Shown piece after piece: positions 7,001 to 15,070 of a DNA stretch of 64,000 nt (position 1 is its first letter; each line of letters opens with the position of its first letter). The stretch spans positions 124,001-188,000 of the forward strand of contig NZ_WBVS01000001.1 of the NCBI RefSeq assembly GCF_009193305.1. The letters are read 5' to 3'. The notes under the pieces were generated by a model that was not told the DNA's origin, did no database searches, and saw only the letters and a list, made by a program, of their open reading frames with translations. The DNA comes from Bifidobacterium cebidarum. Its GTDB lineage: Bacteria > Actinomycetota > Actinomycetes > Actinomycetales > Bifidobacteriaceae. Position numbers and translations under genes: made by a program.

Positions 7001-9258
7001 TTCGGGCGGTCGGAACGCTTCTTCTTGGCATCGCCGCCACGTTCGCAACGGTTGCCGGTCACGAAGCGGGAACCGTCGGAGAACGTGGTGATGGTGAGCT
7101 TGCAGTGGTTCTGGCACAGCTTGCACACATCGCGTTCGGTGGTCATCGACATGTTGTCGAGCGCTTCGCCGGTCAGGATGGAGCTGGCGGTGTGGGCCAC
7201 GCCGTCCACGATCACCGTATGGACTTCCGGTGCAGCTGCTGCAGCAGAACCGTCAGCACCAGTCTTCTTGAAGCCATCGGTCTTGGCTTCAGCCGGTTGC
7301 TCTTCTTCACTACCGTCAGCCTTGACCGCCGTATCCAAATGGTCGGCTTCGTCCTGATAATGCATGCGGGCAGTCAGAGCTGCACCGAATGCGCCCATCA
7401 GTCCGGCGATGTTCGGACGGGTGACTTCGCGTTCGGTCAGCAGTTCAAAGGCGCGCAGCACGGCATCATTCAAGAAGGTGCCGCCCTGTACCACCACAGT
7501 GTCGCCCAGTTCGCCGGAATCACGCAGTTTGATGACCTTATACAAGGCGTTGCGCACCACGGAATAGCACAGGCCTGCCGCAATATCCTCAATCGAGGCG
7601 CCTTCCTTCTGCGCCTGCTTGACCGAGGAGTTCATGAACACGGTGCAACGGGAACCCAGATCCACCGGATGCGTGGAAGCAAGCGCCTTCTGCGTGAATT
7701 CCTGGATCGTCAGGCCCATGGACATGGCGAAGGTCTGTAGGAACGAGCCGCAGCCGGAGGAGCATGCCTCGTTGACGGCGATGGAATCGATCACACCGTC
7801 GGTGATGGCTAGGTACTTCATGTCCTGGCCGCCGATGTCGATGACGGCGGTGACGCCGGGGCTTACCATTTCGGCACCGCGGTAGTGGGCCATGGTTTCC
7901 ACCACGCCTTCATCCAAGTGCAAGCCGGTGGTAATCAGGCCTTCACCATAGCCGGTGGCGCACGAGCGTGCGATCCACGCGCCTTCAGGCAACTCGGATT
8001 GAATCTTCTTGACGATATTGATGGCGGCGGTCAGCGGGCTGCCTTCGTTGTTGGCATACGACGACCAGACGATTTCACGATCGTCGTTGACGAGCGTGGC
8101 CTTGATGGTGGTGGAACCAGCATCGATGCCCAGGAAGTGCGGGCCGTGCGCGCCTTCGAGCGTGCCGATATGAATGTGTTCCTTATGGTGACGCTTGTTG
8201 AATGCCTCGCGATCGGCTTCGGTGGGGAACAGCGGCGGCATGGTGGGCGTATTGGAAGGCAGGTTCTTAAGTTCTTCCAGACGCTTCAGGATTTCAGCGC
8301 AGGTGTGCGCTTCGAAATGGTGGCCTTCATCATCGGAGTCGATGTCGGCCTGCAAGGCGGCACCATACGCCACGTAGAGGTGTGCGTTGGTGGGCACGAT
8401 GAACTCGTCCACCTTGCCTTCAAGCGCGCGCTGGAATGCGGCGCGCAGCTCGGACATGAAGAACAGCGGACCGCCGAGGAAGATCACGGTACCATGAATC
8501 GGTCGGCCGGATGCGAGGCCTGCGATGGTCTGTGTGGCCACGGCGGTGAAGATGGAGGCCGCGAGATCCGGCTTGGCGGCACCATCGTTGATCAGCGGCT
8601 GCAGATCGGTTTTGGCGAACACGCCGCAACGTGAGGCGATCGGATACAGGTTCTCGTAGCTTTTGGCCATTTCGTTGAGGCCTGCGGCATCGGTGTCCAG
8701 AAGCGTGGACATCTGATCGATGAACGCGCCGGTACCGCCTGCGCAGGAGCCGTTCATACGCTGCTCGGGGGTCGGCTTCAAATACGTGATTTTGGCGTCC
8801 TCGCCGCCGAGTTCGATAATGACGTCCGCCTGCGGGTATTCCTTGTCGATGGCTTCGGTTTCGGCGATGACCTCTTGGATGAAGGGCACATGCATGTTGT
8901 CGGCCAAGGCCAAACCGCCGGAGCCGGTGATGGCCAAGCGAATCGGCTCATCGCCACGGCCAAGTTCCTCCAGCTTCTTGTGAATGTCCACGAGCAGGCC
9001 GGCCACGGTGGCACGCACGTTGGCATGATGACGACGATAATCAGAGAACAGAGTGGACTTCAAAGAGTCGGATTGATCAAGCACGACCGCCTTGACTGTG
9101 GTGGAACCGATATCCAATCCCACGCGCAGAGGCTTGGCGTTACCTGATACGGCTGCTGCGGCAACATTCACGCCCGGGGCGGTATTCGCGTTCGCCCGAG
9201 TCCCTTCGCGGGCGGTGCGAGTGGCATCCGTGGTCACGTTCGATGCGGTATCAACCAT
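4045..9258 (-). CDS. Giant 2-hydroxyacyl-CoA dehydratase activase/dehydratase-like protein
   Basis: 1737 residues in one chain. Two ASKHA ATPase domains of the BcrA/BadF/HgdC type come first. Domain one starts with DIGSTTVK at residues 49-56 and has NGSCAGGTGAF and ASRCGVF. Domain two starts with GIDAGSTTIKA and has EACSSGCGSF and GSRCTVF. The paired cysteines match the ligands of the bridging 4Fe-4S cluster in HgdC. A CKLCQNHC motif and a DUF2229/HgdB-like region (ICYPAKLVHGH, FYPCVSYEEN) follow. An Ala/Lys/Glu-rich coiled linker then leads to a C-terminal dehydratase-component-like domain with conserved cysteines. The known relatives use ATP to inject a low-potential electron into a dehydratase or reductase. 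The substrate here is unknown. AGAGGA precedes the ATG at 9258. Confidence 0.85.
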   Translation of the reverse strand: MVDTASNVTTDATRTAREGTRANANTAPGVNVAAAAVSGNAKPLRVGLDIGSTTVKAVVLDQSDSLKSTLFSDYRRHHANVRATVAGLLVDIHKKLEELGRGDEPIRLAITGSGGLALADNMHVPFIQEVIAETEAIDKEYPQADVIIELGGEDAKITYLKPTPEQRMNGSCAGGTGAFIDQMSTLLDTDAAGLNEMAKSYENLYPIASRCGVFAKTDLQPLINDGAAKPDLAASIFTAVATQTIAGLASGRPIHGTVIFLGGPLFFMSELRAAFQRALEGKVDEFIVPTNAHLYVAYGAALQADIDSDDEGHHFEAHTCAEILKRLEELKNLPSNTPTMPPLFPTEADREAFNKRHHKEHIHIGTLEGAHGPHFLGIDAGSTTIKATLVNDDREIVWSSYANNEGSPLTAAINIVKKIQSELPEGAWIARSCATGYGEGLITTGLHLDEGVVETMAHYRGAEMVSPGVTAVIDIGGQDMKYLAITDGVIDSIAVNEACSSGCGSFLQTFAMSMGLTIQEFTQKALASTHPVDLGSRCTVFMNSSVKQAQKEGASIEDIAAGLCYSVVRNALYKVIKLRDSGELGDTVVVQGGTFLNDAVLRAFELLTEREVTRPNIAGLMGAFGAALTARMHYQDEADHLDTAVKADGSEEEQPAEAKTDGFKKTGADGSAAAAAPEVHTVIVDGVAHTASSILTGEALDNMSMTTERDVCKLCQNHCKLTITTFSDGSRFVTGNRCERGGDAKKKRSDRPNLYDYKYKRCFAYRRLTDKKATRGEIGIPRALNMYENYPFWFTLLTSLGFKVMISGRSSHELFETGIESIASENICYPAKLVHGHIKWLLNKGVKTIFYPCVSYEENLVPNTDNHYNCPVVANYPLVVGANMPELRDPDVRYMHPYFNLANHELMVDRIVEEFAWANVTREEAETAVKAAYAEDKVFKHDVQQEGLAALAYMKEHGCRGIVLAGRPYHIDPEINHGIPETICSLGMVVLSEDSICELQPGEKLNLTAFLAEGEQDPRSKNAAGFRHVGDRTVTKMPLRVTNQWAYHSRLYAAAHFVASYPGLELVQLNSFGCGLDAITTDQVAEILADKADVYTLLKIDEVSNLGAAKIRLRSLKAAVEEREANKAREAAAAQTVSRQTAIVDAAAQAEDAAAAKAREAAKAKAEADLAAAKAALAEAQAAVEAAEAKVKAEQGDSTQAQTATAGPKPMGFRKTGSKAPTPGRQVLLDTTMAANPKLTKAMRDASKKAARRDLAEAVNAKNVLAGSNGTVDQPSSKKPKDVKKNAHNNATMSRYAHRQKFLKNMKRDYTIVAPQMSPIHLSLVEAVIRSGGYKFDVLKHASRGDVETGLKYVNNDACYPAIMVIGQLIDAILEGKYDPDHVALAITQTGGMCRATNYFGLIRKALIDAGYPQIPVIAISTQGLEDNPGFKATVPMLHRAIKALILGDLLMKCLYRVRPYEVEKGAANKLYEQWDTIVRETIEHHGYSKTAAKTPWLKKGYLPYGTLAKEIVKSFDALPLKDIPRKVRVGVVGEILVKYQPDANNHVVDVIESQDCEAVVPGIMEFMTTRPYITDWNEKNLGMGGNQQLYALMRWGLDLYNAPIKKAIALSHGKFKQDDPMPELVQKAGEVTSIGVQAGEGWLLTAEILELIEQGCPNVICAQPFACLPNHVTGRGMFGKIRRLHPEANIVSIDYDPGASEANQLNRIKLMIAAAKKAHLAKFSEAGEPQGFTSAD

Positions 9259-9678
9259 GTGTTCCTCTTAGCTTCGGCCTCCGGGATAATCGCCTTCTCA
9301 CGCCGCAAGGAACTCAGAACCGCCTCGGACGGCTGGCAGGCACCCTGCGGACGGCTTCGCCCGGCTACTTCTTCGGGTTAGCTTAGTCTGACCACCTGCC
9401 CAACATGGCATTCGCCTTCGTGATTTCGCTCACGGAAAGCATGTTTTTCAACATTTTCAAGATATTGTTGGTTACGTATGCAAAACATCCATAACCATGC
9501 CGTCGCGCCGTTCGCCGTCAGGCCACGGTCGTCGAGCCACAGGACTCCACGATAATGAGCGGTTGCTGCGGCATGGCAGTAACCTCCTTGAAAGCAAAGT
9601 CGCCTCCCCGGCGACACCGTCGACATCGTCGAACGGCGTGCGCTGGAAAGGCGCCATGAAATGAAATCAATCACGAAC
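9259..9678. other. Intergenic region upstream of the giant activase-like gene
   Basis: About 420 nt without a convincing protein-length gene. The only well-initiated frame is the 18-codon ORF at 9518-9574. Longer minus-strand frames in this stretch lack a ribosome-binding site and have no recognisable composition. The region presumably holds the promoter and a long leader of the giant gene. A TTACGTATG motif near 9470 weakly resembles the TACGTA-centred operators of the sugar locus. Confidence 0.5.
9518..9574 (-). CDS. Possible 18-residue leader peptide
   Basis: A short ORF encoding MPQQPLIIVESCGSTTVA is preceded by AAGGAGG 8 nt before its ATG, one of the strongest ribosome-binding sites in the window. 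It lies in the ~460-nt gap upstream of the giant activase-like gene and reads in the same direction, ending about 260 nt before that gene starts. It may be a regulatory leader peptide, a small protein, or the remnant 5' end of a lost gene. I recognise no homologue. Confidence 0.35.
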   Translation of the reverse strand: MPQQPLIIVESCGSTTVA

Positions 9679-9712
9679 GGGATGGTTGCTCCGAAACCGA
9701 AGCAACCATCCC
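9679..9712 (-). terminator. Terminator hairpin after the sugar ABC permease gene
   Basis: GGGATGGTTGCT and AGCAACCATCCC form a perfect 12-bp stem with a 10-nt loop, 11 nt after the stop of the inner-membrane permease gene. The downstream T content on the minus strand is modest. It most likely ends the binding-protein/permease operon. Confidence 0.75.
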
Positions 9713-9722
9713 GCCTCCCGAA

Positions 9723-10565
9723 TCACCCCTTCACCGATCCAGCTACCAGACCGGAGACGATCCACTTCTGACAGAAGATGAAGAAGACGAACACCGGAAC
9801 CAGCGCGATCACCGTGATGGTCATGAACGCAGGCCAGTTGGTGGTGAACTGGCTCATGGAGTTGAACACCTGCAGGATAATCGTGCGATTGTCCGTGGAG
9901 GACAGGAACACATTCGGCTGCAGGAAGTCGTTCCACGTGGACAGCGTCTGGAACACGACCACGGTCGCCAGAATCGGCGTGATCATCGGAAGGACGATCT
10001 TGTAATAGATCTTGAACGGGCCGGCACCGTCGATGCGCGCCGCTTCCAGCACCTCCATTGGCAGCTTGCGCATGTATCCGACGATCAGGAAGTAGCAGAA
10101 AATCGAGTTGACCAGATACAGCGCGATCAGGCCCCACAATGTGTTGACAAGATGGAGGTTGGCCTCCATGCGGTACTGCGGGATCAGCGTGGCCTGCAAC
10201 GGGATACAGAAGGCTATCATCAGCACGGCGCCAACTCCGGCGGTGAACCAGCTTTTACGCAGGATCATGCCATATGCGGCCAGGGAGCCGATGAACAGCT
10301 GAAGGAACACCGCCACGACCGTGACGATCAGCGAGTTCAGAAAGCTTCGGGCGATCGGCAGGTTGGCGAAGGCATCGATGTAGTTCTGGATGGACCATGT
10401 CTCAGGCAGTCCGAACGGAGACTTCGCCATGTCGATGGAGGTCTTGAACGAGTTGACGATGATGTAGTACAGCGGGAGTGCCATCACAATCGCTACGGCG
10501 TTGATGAGAATCGTGCGCGCCCATACGCCGATCTTCGCCCTGGTGCTTGGCTTGAGCTTGTTCAT
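9723..10565 (-). CDS. Carbohydrate ABC transporter permease, MalG type
   Basis: 280 residues with about six transmembrane helices and the permease EAA loop EVLEAARIDGAGPFKIYYK, which docks the ATPase subunit. This is the second inner-membrane subunit of a CUT1-family sugar importer. The start at 10565 is preferred because AGGAGG lies 10 nt before it; the frame is open a further 9 codons. It starts just before the stop of the partner permease, so the two are probably translationally coupled. There is no ATPase gene in the operon. In related systems a shared MsmK-type ATPase encoded elsewhere does this work. Confidence 0.92.
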   Translation of the reverse strand: MNKLKPSTRAKIGVWARTILINAVAIVMALPLYYIIVNSFKTSIDMAKSPFGLPETWSIQNYIDAFANLPIARSFLNSLIVTVVAVFLQLFIGSLAAYGMILRKSWFTAGVGAVLMIAFCIPLQATLIPQYRMEANLHLVNTLWGLIALYLVNSIFCYFLIVGYMRKLPMEVLEAARIDGAGPFKIYYKIVLPMITPILATVVVFQTLSTWNDFLQPNVFLSSTDNRTIILQVFNSMSQFTTNWPAFMTITVIALVPVFVFFIFCQKWIVSGLVAGSVKG

Positions 10566-10566
10566 A

Positions 10567-11553
10567 TTATGCAAACCTCCTAGAGATGGCACCGGTAAGC
10601 GCCGCCTGCCCGAGAACCACGATCAGGCACGCCAACGTGAACAGCACCGCCAGCGCAGAGCCGAGACCGTATTGTGACTGCGAAATACCGTGGACGATGA
10701 TTGCCTGGGTAATGGTGTTCGTGGAATATCCGGGACCGCCTTTGGTCATACCGAAGGGCAGGTCATACACCTTCAATCCATTGGTGATGAGCAGGAACGT
10801 GGAGACCACGATTCCGGGAATGAGCTGCGGCAGCGTGATGTGGATGAACTTCTGGAATCCGCTGGCACCATCGACGGCGGCCTGTTCGTAAAGGTCCGTG
10901 GGAATCGCCTGCAGATACGCCAGATACAGCGTGGCGTGCCATCCGACCGCCGCCCAGATGGCTACGAAGATCACGCAGCCGCGGGCCAGGTTCTCATTGG
11001 CCAGCCACGGTACGGAATCCAGTCCCATCGACACCAGCACGGAATTAAGCGCGCCCGTTTTGAGCGGGGAGAGGATGAAGCTCCACACCATGCCCAACAC
11101 AATCAGCGAAGGTACTCCGAGGAAGAAGAACAGGGAGCGGGCGAATGAGCGGCCGTAGAACTTCGTGTTGAGCAGAACCGCCAGAGGGATGGCTATAACC
11201 GTGGTGATCAGCGTGGTAGAAAGCGCGAACAGGATGGTGAATCCCAGACCCACCAGCAGGGAGGGATCAGTAAACACTTTGCGGTAGTTGTCGAAGCCGA
11301 CGAAATTCACGTCGGGGTTCAATCCGGTGTAGTCGGTGAAGGAGTAATACACCGTCTGGATCAGGGGGATCAGCGTCAGCACGACGAACACCGCGAGGAC
11401 GGGAATCAGGAATCCGGTGGACGATGCCGATTCAACGAATCCGCGGGTCTTGTACCACGGCGTCTTGCGGACGTCATCATGACCACCAACTCTGGCATCG
11501 CCGCTGCTGTCGGACTGCCGCATCATTGCGGGGTTGCATGTTTGTGCCGTCAT
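10567..11553 (-). CDS. Carbohydrate ABC transporter permease, MalF type
   Basis: 328 residues. A polar N-terminal segment of ~45 residues is followed by about six membrane helices. The EAA-type loop is DLYEQAAVDGASGFQKFIH. It is the partner of the MalG-type permease immediately downstream and follows the binding-protein gene, the standard order for CUT1 importers. The ATG at 11553 is chosen for its upstream GGAAAGG; 18 further upstream codons lack a better signal. The substrate is probably the oligosaccharide or glycoside cleaved by the adjacent GH31 enzyme. Confidence 0.92.
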   Translation of the reverse strand: MTAQTCNPAMMRQSDSSGDARVGGHDDVRKTPWYKTRGFVESASSTGFLIPVLAVFVVLTLIPLIQTVYYSFTDYTGLNPDVNFVGFDNYRKVFTDPSLLVGLGFTILFALSTTLITTVIAIPLAVLLNTKFYGRSFARSLFFFLGVPSLIVLGMVWSFILSPLKTGALNSVLVSMGLDSVPWLANENLARGCVIFVAIWAAVGWHATLYLAYLQAIPTDLYEQAAVDGASGFQKFIHITLPQLIPGIVVSTFLLITNGLKVYDLPFGMTKGGPGYSTNTITQAIIVHGISQSQYGLGSALAVLFTLACLIVVLGQAALTGAISRRFA

Positions 11554-11742
11554 GTCTTTATTGCCTTTCCATAAGGAGTACGTCGGGGCGAAGCTTTCGA
11601 GGCGCAAGGGAGAGGAGAATCGTCAGGAGATTCACCCCGACCGGAGCGGCGGCTGGCACTGGAGCGTGGAAACCCAGCACTCAAAGAACCGGTCGCCGCT
11701 GATTTGCGCATTCGCTTTGATTGCGCATTCACACCAATCGCG

Positions 11743-12987
11743 TTACTTGGCGTTGGCCTTCCAGGTCTCGTCCATGTGCTTGGCCACCGAAGCGGCGTCC
11801 GTACTACCCTGGATGAGCAGCTGCCACTGGGAGGTCATCTCTGTGGCCATCACGTTGCCGTTCTGGGACCAGTTGGTCCAGTAGTACTTGCCGGTGGTCA
11901 CGTACTCGTCGTAGATATCCTGCAGCTGCGGAGCCACGTCGGCGGCGTATTCGGAGGAGACGGAAATCTGGCCGATGTTCTTTTCCTCGAGCTTGAGTCC
12001 CTCTTCGGAGTTCATGAAGGCGAGGAATTTCTCGGCGGCCTTGAGCTTATCGCCGTCGATCTTCGAGGAGATGGCGAACGGAGAGTCCGGGCCACCACCC
12101 ACGTACGGTTCGCCGCCTTCCACTGCGGGGAACGGAGCGGTGGCGTAGTCGACGCCGGAGGAGTTCAGATCAGGGAAGTCCCACGGGCCGGAACGGAACA
12201 TGGCCAGCTGACCGGTCATGAATTGCTGTTTGATCTGGTCGTTGTTCACGCCCACGACTTCCTTGGGCATGGTGCCGGAGTCGATGAGCTTCTGCCATTC
12301 CTTGATGATTGGGGTCCACTGCTTCTCGAAGCTGCCGCCTTCGCCCATTTCCGGCCATTCACTGGTGTCGATGCCCTGCTTGGCGTAGTAGCCGCCGAGC
12401 ATCGGCTGGAACGAGCCGGAGACGACGGTCGGATCGTCCATGTACGGCGTGATTCCCGCAGCCTGCAGTTTCTTGCCCAACTCGCAAAACTCGTCGATCG
12501 TCTCAGGCACGGAATCGTATCCCACCTGCTTGAGCAGGTCCTTGTTATATACGATGACGCCGACCCATGCGGTGGGACTCATGCCGTAGACCTTACCGTC
12601 GCGGGTATAAAGATCCTTATTGGTGTCCGGGATGGAATCCATGAACGACTCACCAGTCAGATCCTTGGCCAGGCCGGCGTCCAGCACTTCGTTACGCGTC
12701 TCGATGGACATGTGGAACACGTCAGGCAGCTGGTTTCCTGCAGCACGCGTGGTCAGCGTCTGCGCGTAATCGGAGGCCTCACCCTGTGCGGTGCTCAGGT
12801 CGACCTTAATATCGGGGTTGGCTTTCTCGAAAGCCTCGATGATGGGCTTGACCTGATTCTCGTTGTTCCACGAGAAGTAGGTAATGGTGGTTTTGCCGGA
12901 ATCGGCCGTTCCGCTACCGCATGCTGCCAGAGGAACGATCATCGCCGCCGCGGCCACAGCCGCGATGACGGTCTTTGCGAGCTTCAT
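11743..12987 (-). CDS. Extracellular sugar-binding lipoprotein of ABC transporter
   Basis: 414 residues. The N-terminus MKLAKTVIAAVAAAAMIVP is a signal peptide ending in the lipobox LAAC, with the lipidated cysteine at residue 23. The body has the family-1 solute-binding protein pattern (ITYFSWNNENQVKPIIEAFE and a Trp/Tyr-rich C-terminal half). It captures the sugar outside the cell and delivers it to the MalF/MalG-type permeases encoded just downstream. The start at 12987 fits the signal peptide and a GGAAGGAAG upstream. Its 189-nt gap to the next gene may lower permease expression relative to the abundant binding protein. Confidence 0.93.
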   Translation of the reverse strand: MKLAKTVIAAVAAAAMIVPLAACGSGTADSGKTTITYFSWNNENQVKPIIEAFEKANPDIKVDLSTAQGEASDYAQTLTTRAAGNQLPDVFHMSIETRNEVLDAGLAKDLTGESFMDSIPDTNKDLYTRDGKVYGMSPTAWVGVIVYNKDLLKQVGYDSVPETIDEFCELGKKLQAAGITPYMDDPTVVSGSFQPMLGGYYAKQGIDTSEWPEMGEGGSFEKQWTPIIKEWQKLIDSGTMPKEVVGVNNDQIKQQFMTGQLAMFRSGPWDFPDLNSSGVDYATAPFPAVEGGEPYVGGGPDSPFAISSKIDGDKLKAAEKFLAFMNSEEGLKLEEKNIGQISVSSEYAADVAPQLQDIYDEYVTTGKYYWTNWSQNGNVMATEMTSQWQLLIQGSTDAASVAKHMDETWKANAK

Positions 12988-13095
12988 GATGCTTCTTCCT
13001 TCCTGCGATACCCACTTTGGTACCGCCAAGATTGTTAAGCCCGGTTCGAATCTCGAGGCCACCATGCCCCTCCATTGCGCACCGTTTTGATTTGT

Positions 13096-13107
13096 TAATA
13101 CGTATGA
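13096..13107. promoter_or_regulatory. LacI-type operator on the transporter side
   Basis: TAATACGTATGA differs by one base from the perfect palindrome at 13299-13310. It lies about 110 nt upstream of the binding-protein start codon. LacI-family proteins bind 12-20 bp palindromes with a central CG, and a LacI gene lies in this locus. Confidence 0.65.
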
Positions 13108-13273
13108 GTAACTACGTGCCTTCAGTATGCCACCACGGTGTCAATGCGGCAAAACGGCGTGTCGCTACAGCTCTATCATTGCAAAACGTCTATAAAACAG
13201 CAGTTTTGCAGCACATAAAGCAACGAACGACACACCCCACCTCACACAATAAAAAATCACGCCACGCCGAGAT

Positions 13274-13310
13274 TTGTAAAACCATATCTCCGTCGTAATA
13301 ATACGTATTA
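13274..13310 (+). promoter_or_regulatory. GH31 promoter overlapped by perfect LacI-type operator
   Basis: A -35-like TTGTAA (13274-13279) and a -10-like TAATAA (13296-13301) are 16 bp apart. The perfect 12-bp palindrome TAATACGTATTA (13299-13310) overlaps the -10 and start region, the expected place for a repressor operator. It lies 57 nt before the GH31 start codon. The likely ligand of the site is the LacI protein encoded at 15071-16123. Confidence 0.65.
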
Positions 13311-13367
13311 GATATACGCAGCACTGCAGCTGCATCAGACACATACCTCACATAGGAAAGAACGACC

Positions 13368-14915
13368 ATGAACGATATGGCCCAATGCACAACAATCGAC
13401 CTGCTTCCCGATGAACGCTGGTGGGGAGGCCGGGCCGCCGACGGCCGTTTCATGCCGTTCGGCGCACAGCCGTTCGACTGCGACCTCGCCGCATGGAAGC
13501 ATGAAGACGGCCAGCTGCCCGAAGCATCGAACCAGAGCGCTCCCCTGCTCATCTCCACCCGAGGACGATATATATGGGACGACGAGTCGTTCGCGTTCTC
13601 CTTTGAAGACGGTCACCTGACCATCCGCTCCAGCCGGGTGGCCGACGTACGGAATGCCGAGGGCGGCACGTTGCGCGATGCCTTTCTCGCCGCAAGCCGG
13701 AACCACTTCCCCCCATCCGGCGCTACGCCCGCCAAGGCCATGTTCACCAAGCCGCAATACAACACGTGGATCGAAATGCCCTACCGTCCAACCCAGCAGG
13801 CAGTGCTCGACTACGCCGACGCGATGCTGGCCGCCGACATGCCCCCGGGCGTGCTGATGATCGACGACAAGTGGAGCCCCGACTACGGAACCTGGACCTT
13901 CGATCCGGCCACGTTCCCGGACCCGCAGGAGATGCTCCGTCAGCTGCACGGCAAGGGATTCGACGTCATCGTATGGCTGGTGCCGTTCGTCAGCCCCGAT
14001 TCCGCGGTGTTCCGCGAGCTCGAGGCACGCGGGTTCATGCTGCGCGACCGTCACGGCCGCACGGCCATCCGCCGCTGGTGGAACGGGTTGAGTGCCGTGC
14101 TCGACCTGAGCAATCCCGAAGCGCGACAGTGGATCCGCGGTCGGCTCGACGCGCTGTGTGAGCTCGGCGTGGACGGCTTCAAGTTCGACGGCGCCGACCT
14201 GTATGACTTCCACGACGACGATCTGCCGTCCACTCCGATGACGGCCAACGACATGTGCGAACAATGGGCGGCCATCGGCGTGCACTACCCGTTCAACGAA
14301 TTCCGCGCCTGCTGGAAGATGGGCGGACAACCGCTCGCGCAAAGGCTTCAGGACAAGCCCGCCGCTTGGGATGAGCATGGCATCGGTTCGCTGATTCCGG
14401 AGATGCTGGCACAGGGCATGATCGGACAGCCGTTCGTCTGTCCCGATATGATCGGCGGCGGCGAAGTCAACAGCACCAAGCATTCGGACGTGGACCAGGA
14501 GTTCTTCGTCCGCTACGCGCAGATCGCCGCGCTTTCCCCGATGATGCAGTTCTCCACCGCGCCCTCCCGTGTGCTGGACAAGCGGCATCTCGAAGCCGTA
14601 CGCAAGGCATTGGCTATTCGCGAGGATTATCTGCCGACGATTCTGCGGCTTGCCGATCATGCGGCGCAAACCGGCGAGCCGATCATCCGCCCGATGGCCT
14701 ACCACTTTCCTGACATGGATACCGTCACCGACCAGTTCCTTCTGGGCAGTGACATCATCGTCGCCCCCTGCATGCAGCGTCATGCGGTCTCCCGGCGAGT
14801 ATCGGTTCCCGAAGGACGATGGCGTGCGGACGACGGGCAAATCATCGCTGGGCCTGTCGTCATCGATACGCCTTGTCCGCTCGACAGGCTGCCGCGTTTC
14901 ACGCGCGAAAGCTGA
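13368..14915 (+). CDS. Glycoside hydrolase family 31 enzyme
   Basis: 515 residues. A short N-terminal beta-rich part is followed by a (beta/alpha)8 barrel with VLMIDDKWSPDYG and the GH31 nucleophile block GVDGFKFDGAD; Asp274 is the likely nucleophile. GH31 members cleave alpha-linked glucose, xylose or galactose, or sulfoquinovose, and are retaining enzymes. At 515 residues it is shorter than typical alpha-glucosidases of this family. There is no signal peptide, so it should act in the cytoplasm on a sugar brought in by the divergent ABC importer. GGAAAG precedes the ATG at 13368. The family is secure; the exact substrate is not. Confidence 0.88.
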   Translation: MNDMAQCTTIDLLPDERWWGGRAADGRFMPFGAQPFDCDLAAWKHEDGQLPEASNQSAPLLISTRGRYIWDDESFAFSFEDGHLTIRSSRVADVRNAEGGTLRDAFLAASRNHFPPSGATPAKAMFTKPQYNTWIEMPYRPTQQAVLDYADAMLAADMPPGVLMIDDKWSPDYGTWTFDPATFPDPQEMLRQLHGKGFDVIVWLVPFVSPDSAVFRELEARGFMLRDRHGRTAIRRWWNGLSAVLDLSNPEARQWIRGRLDALCELGVDGFKFDGADLYDFHDDDLPSTPMTANDMCEQWAAIGVHYPFNEFRACWKMGGQPLAQRLQDKPAAWDEHGIGSLIPEMLAQGMIGQPFVCPDMIGGGEVNSTKHSDVDQEFFVRYAQIAALSPMMQFSTAPSRVLDKRHLEAVRKALAIREDYLPTILRLADHAAQTGEPIIRPMAYHFPDMDTVTDQFLLGSDIIVAPCMQRHAVSRRVSVPEGRWRADDGQIIAGPVVIDTPCPLDRLPRFTRES

Positions 14916-15070
14916 TCGCATGGCTTGCATCACCCCCTCGGTCGATGGGATAACGCCGACTAGGAGACCGACATCTTAAGGAGTTAGCCGCACGGGCTAA
15001 TATCGAATAGCGGCGTGTCAACGACGCGACCGCCGGCGCATCCCGCCGAAATGCAACGCAAGAGGACCTC

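Larger units (their letters stand above)
12988..13367. other. Divergent control region of the sugar locus
   Basis: The 380-nt region between the binding-protein gene and the GH31 gene carries two TACGTA-centred operators (13096-13107 and 13299-13310) and a likely GH31 promoter. It also has an 8-bp inverted repeat, TGCAAAAC/GTTTTGCA, at 13180-13210. GCAAAACG additionally occurs near 13149, which hints at a second regulatory protein. No gene-length frame with a ribosome-binding site is present. Confidence 0.6.

Noticed and set aside
9378..9674. A 98-codon minus-strand frame upstream of the giant gene
   Set aside because: No ribosome-binding site and no recognisable protein pattern; only the 18-codon ORF in this gap has a good start.
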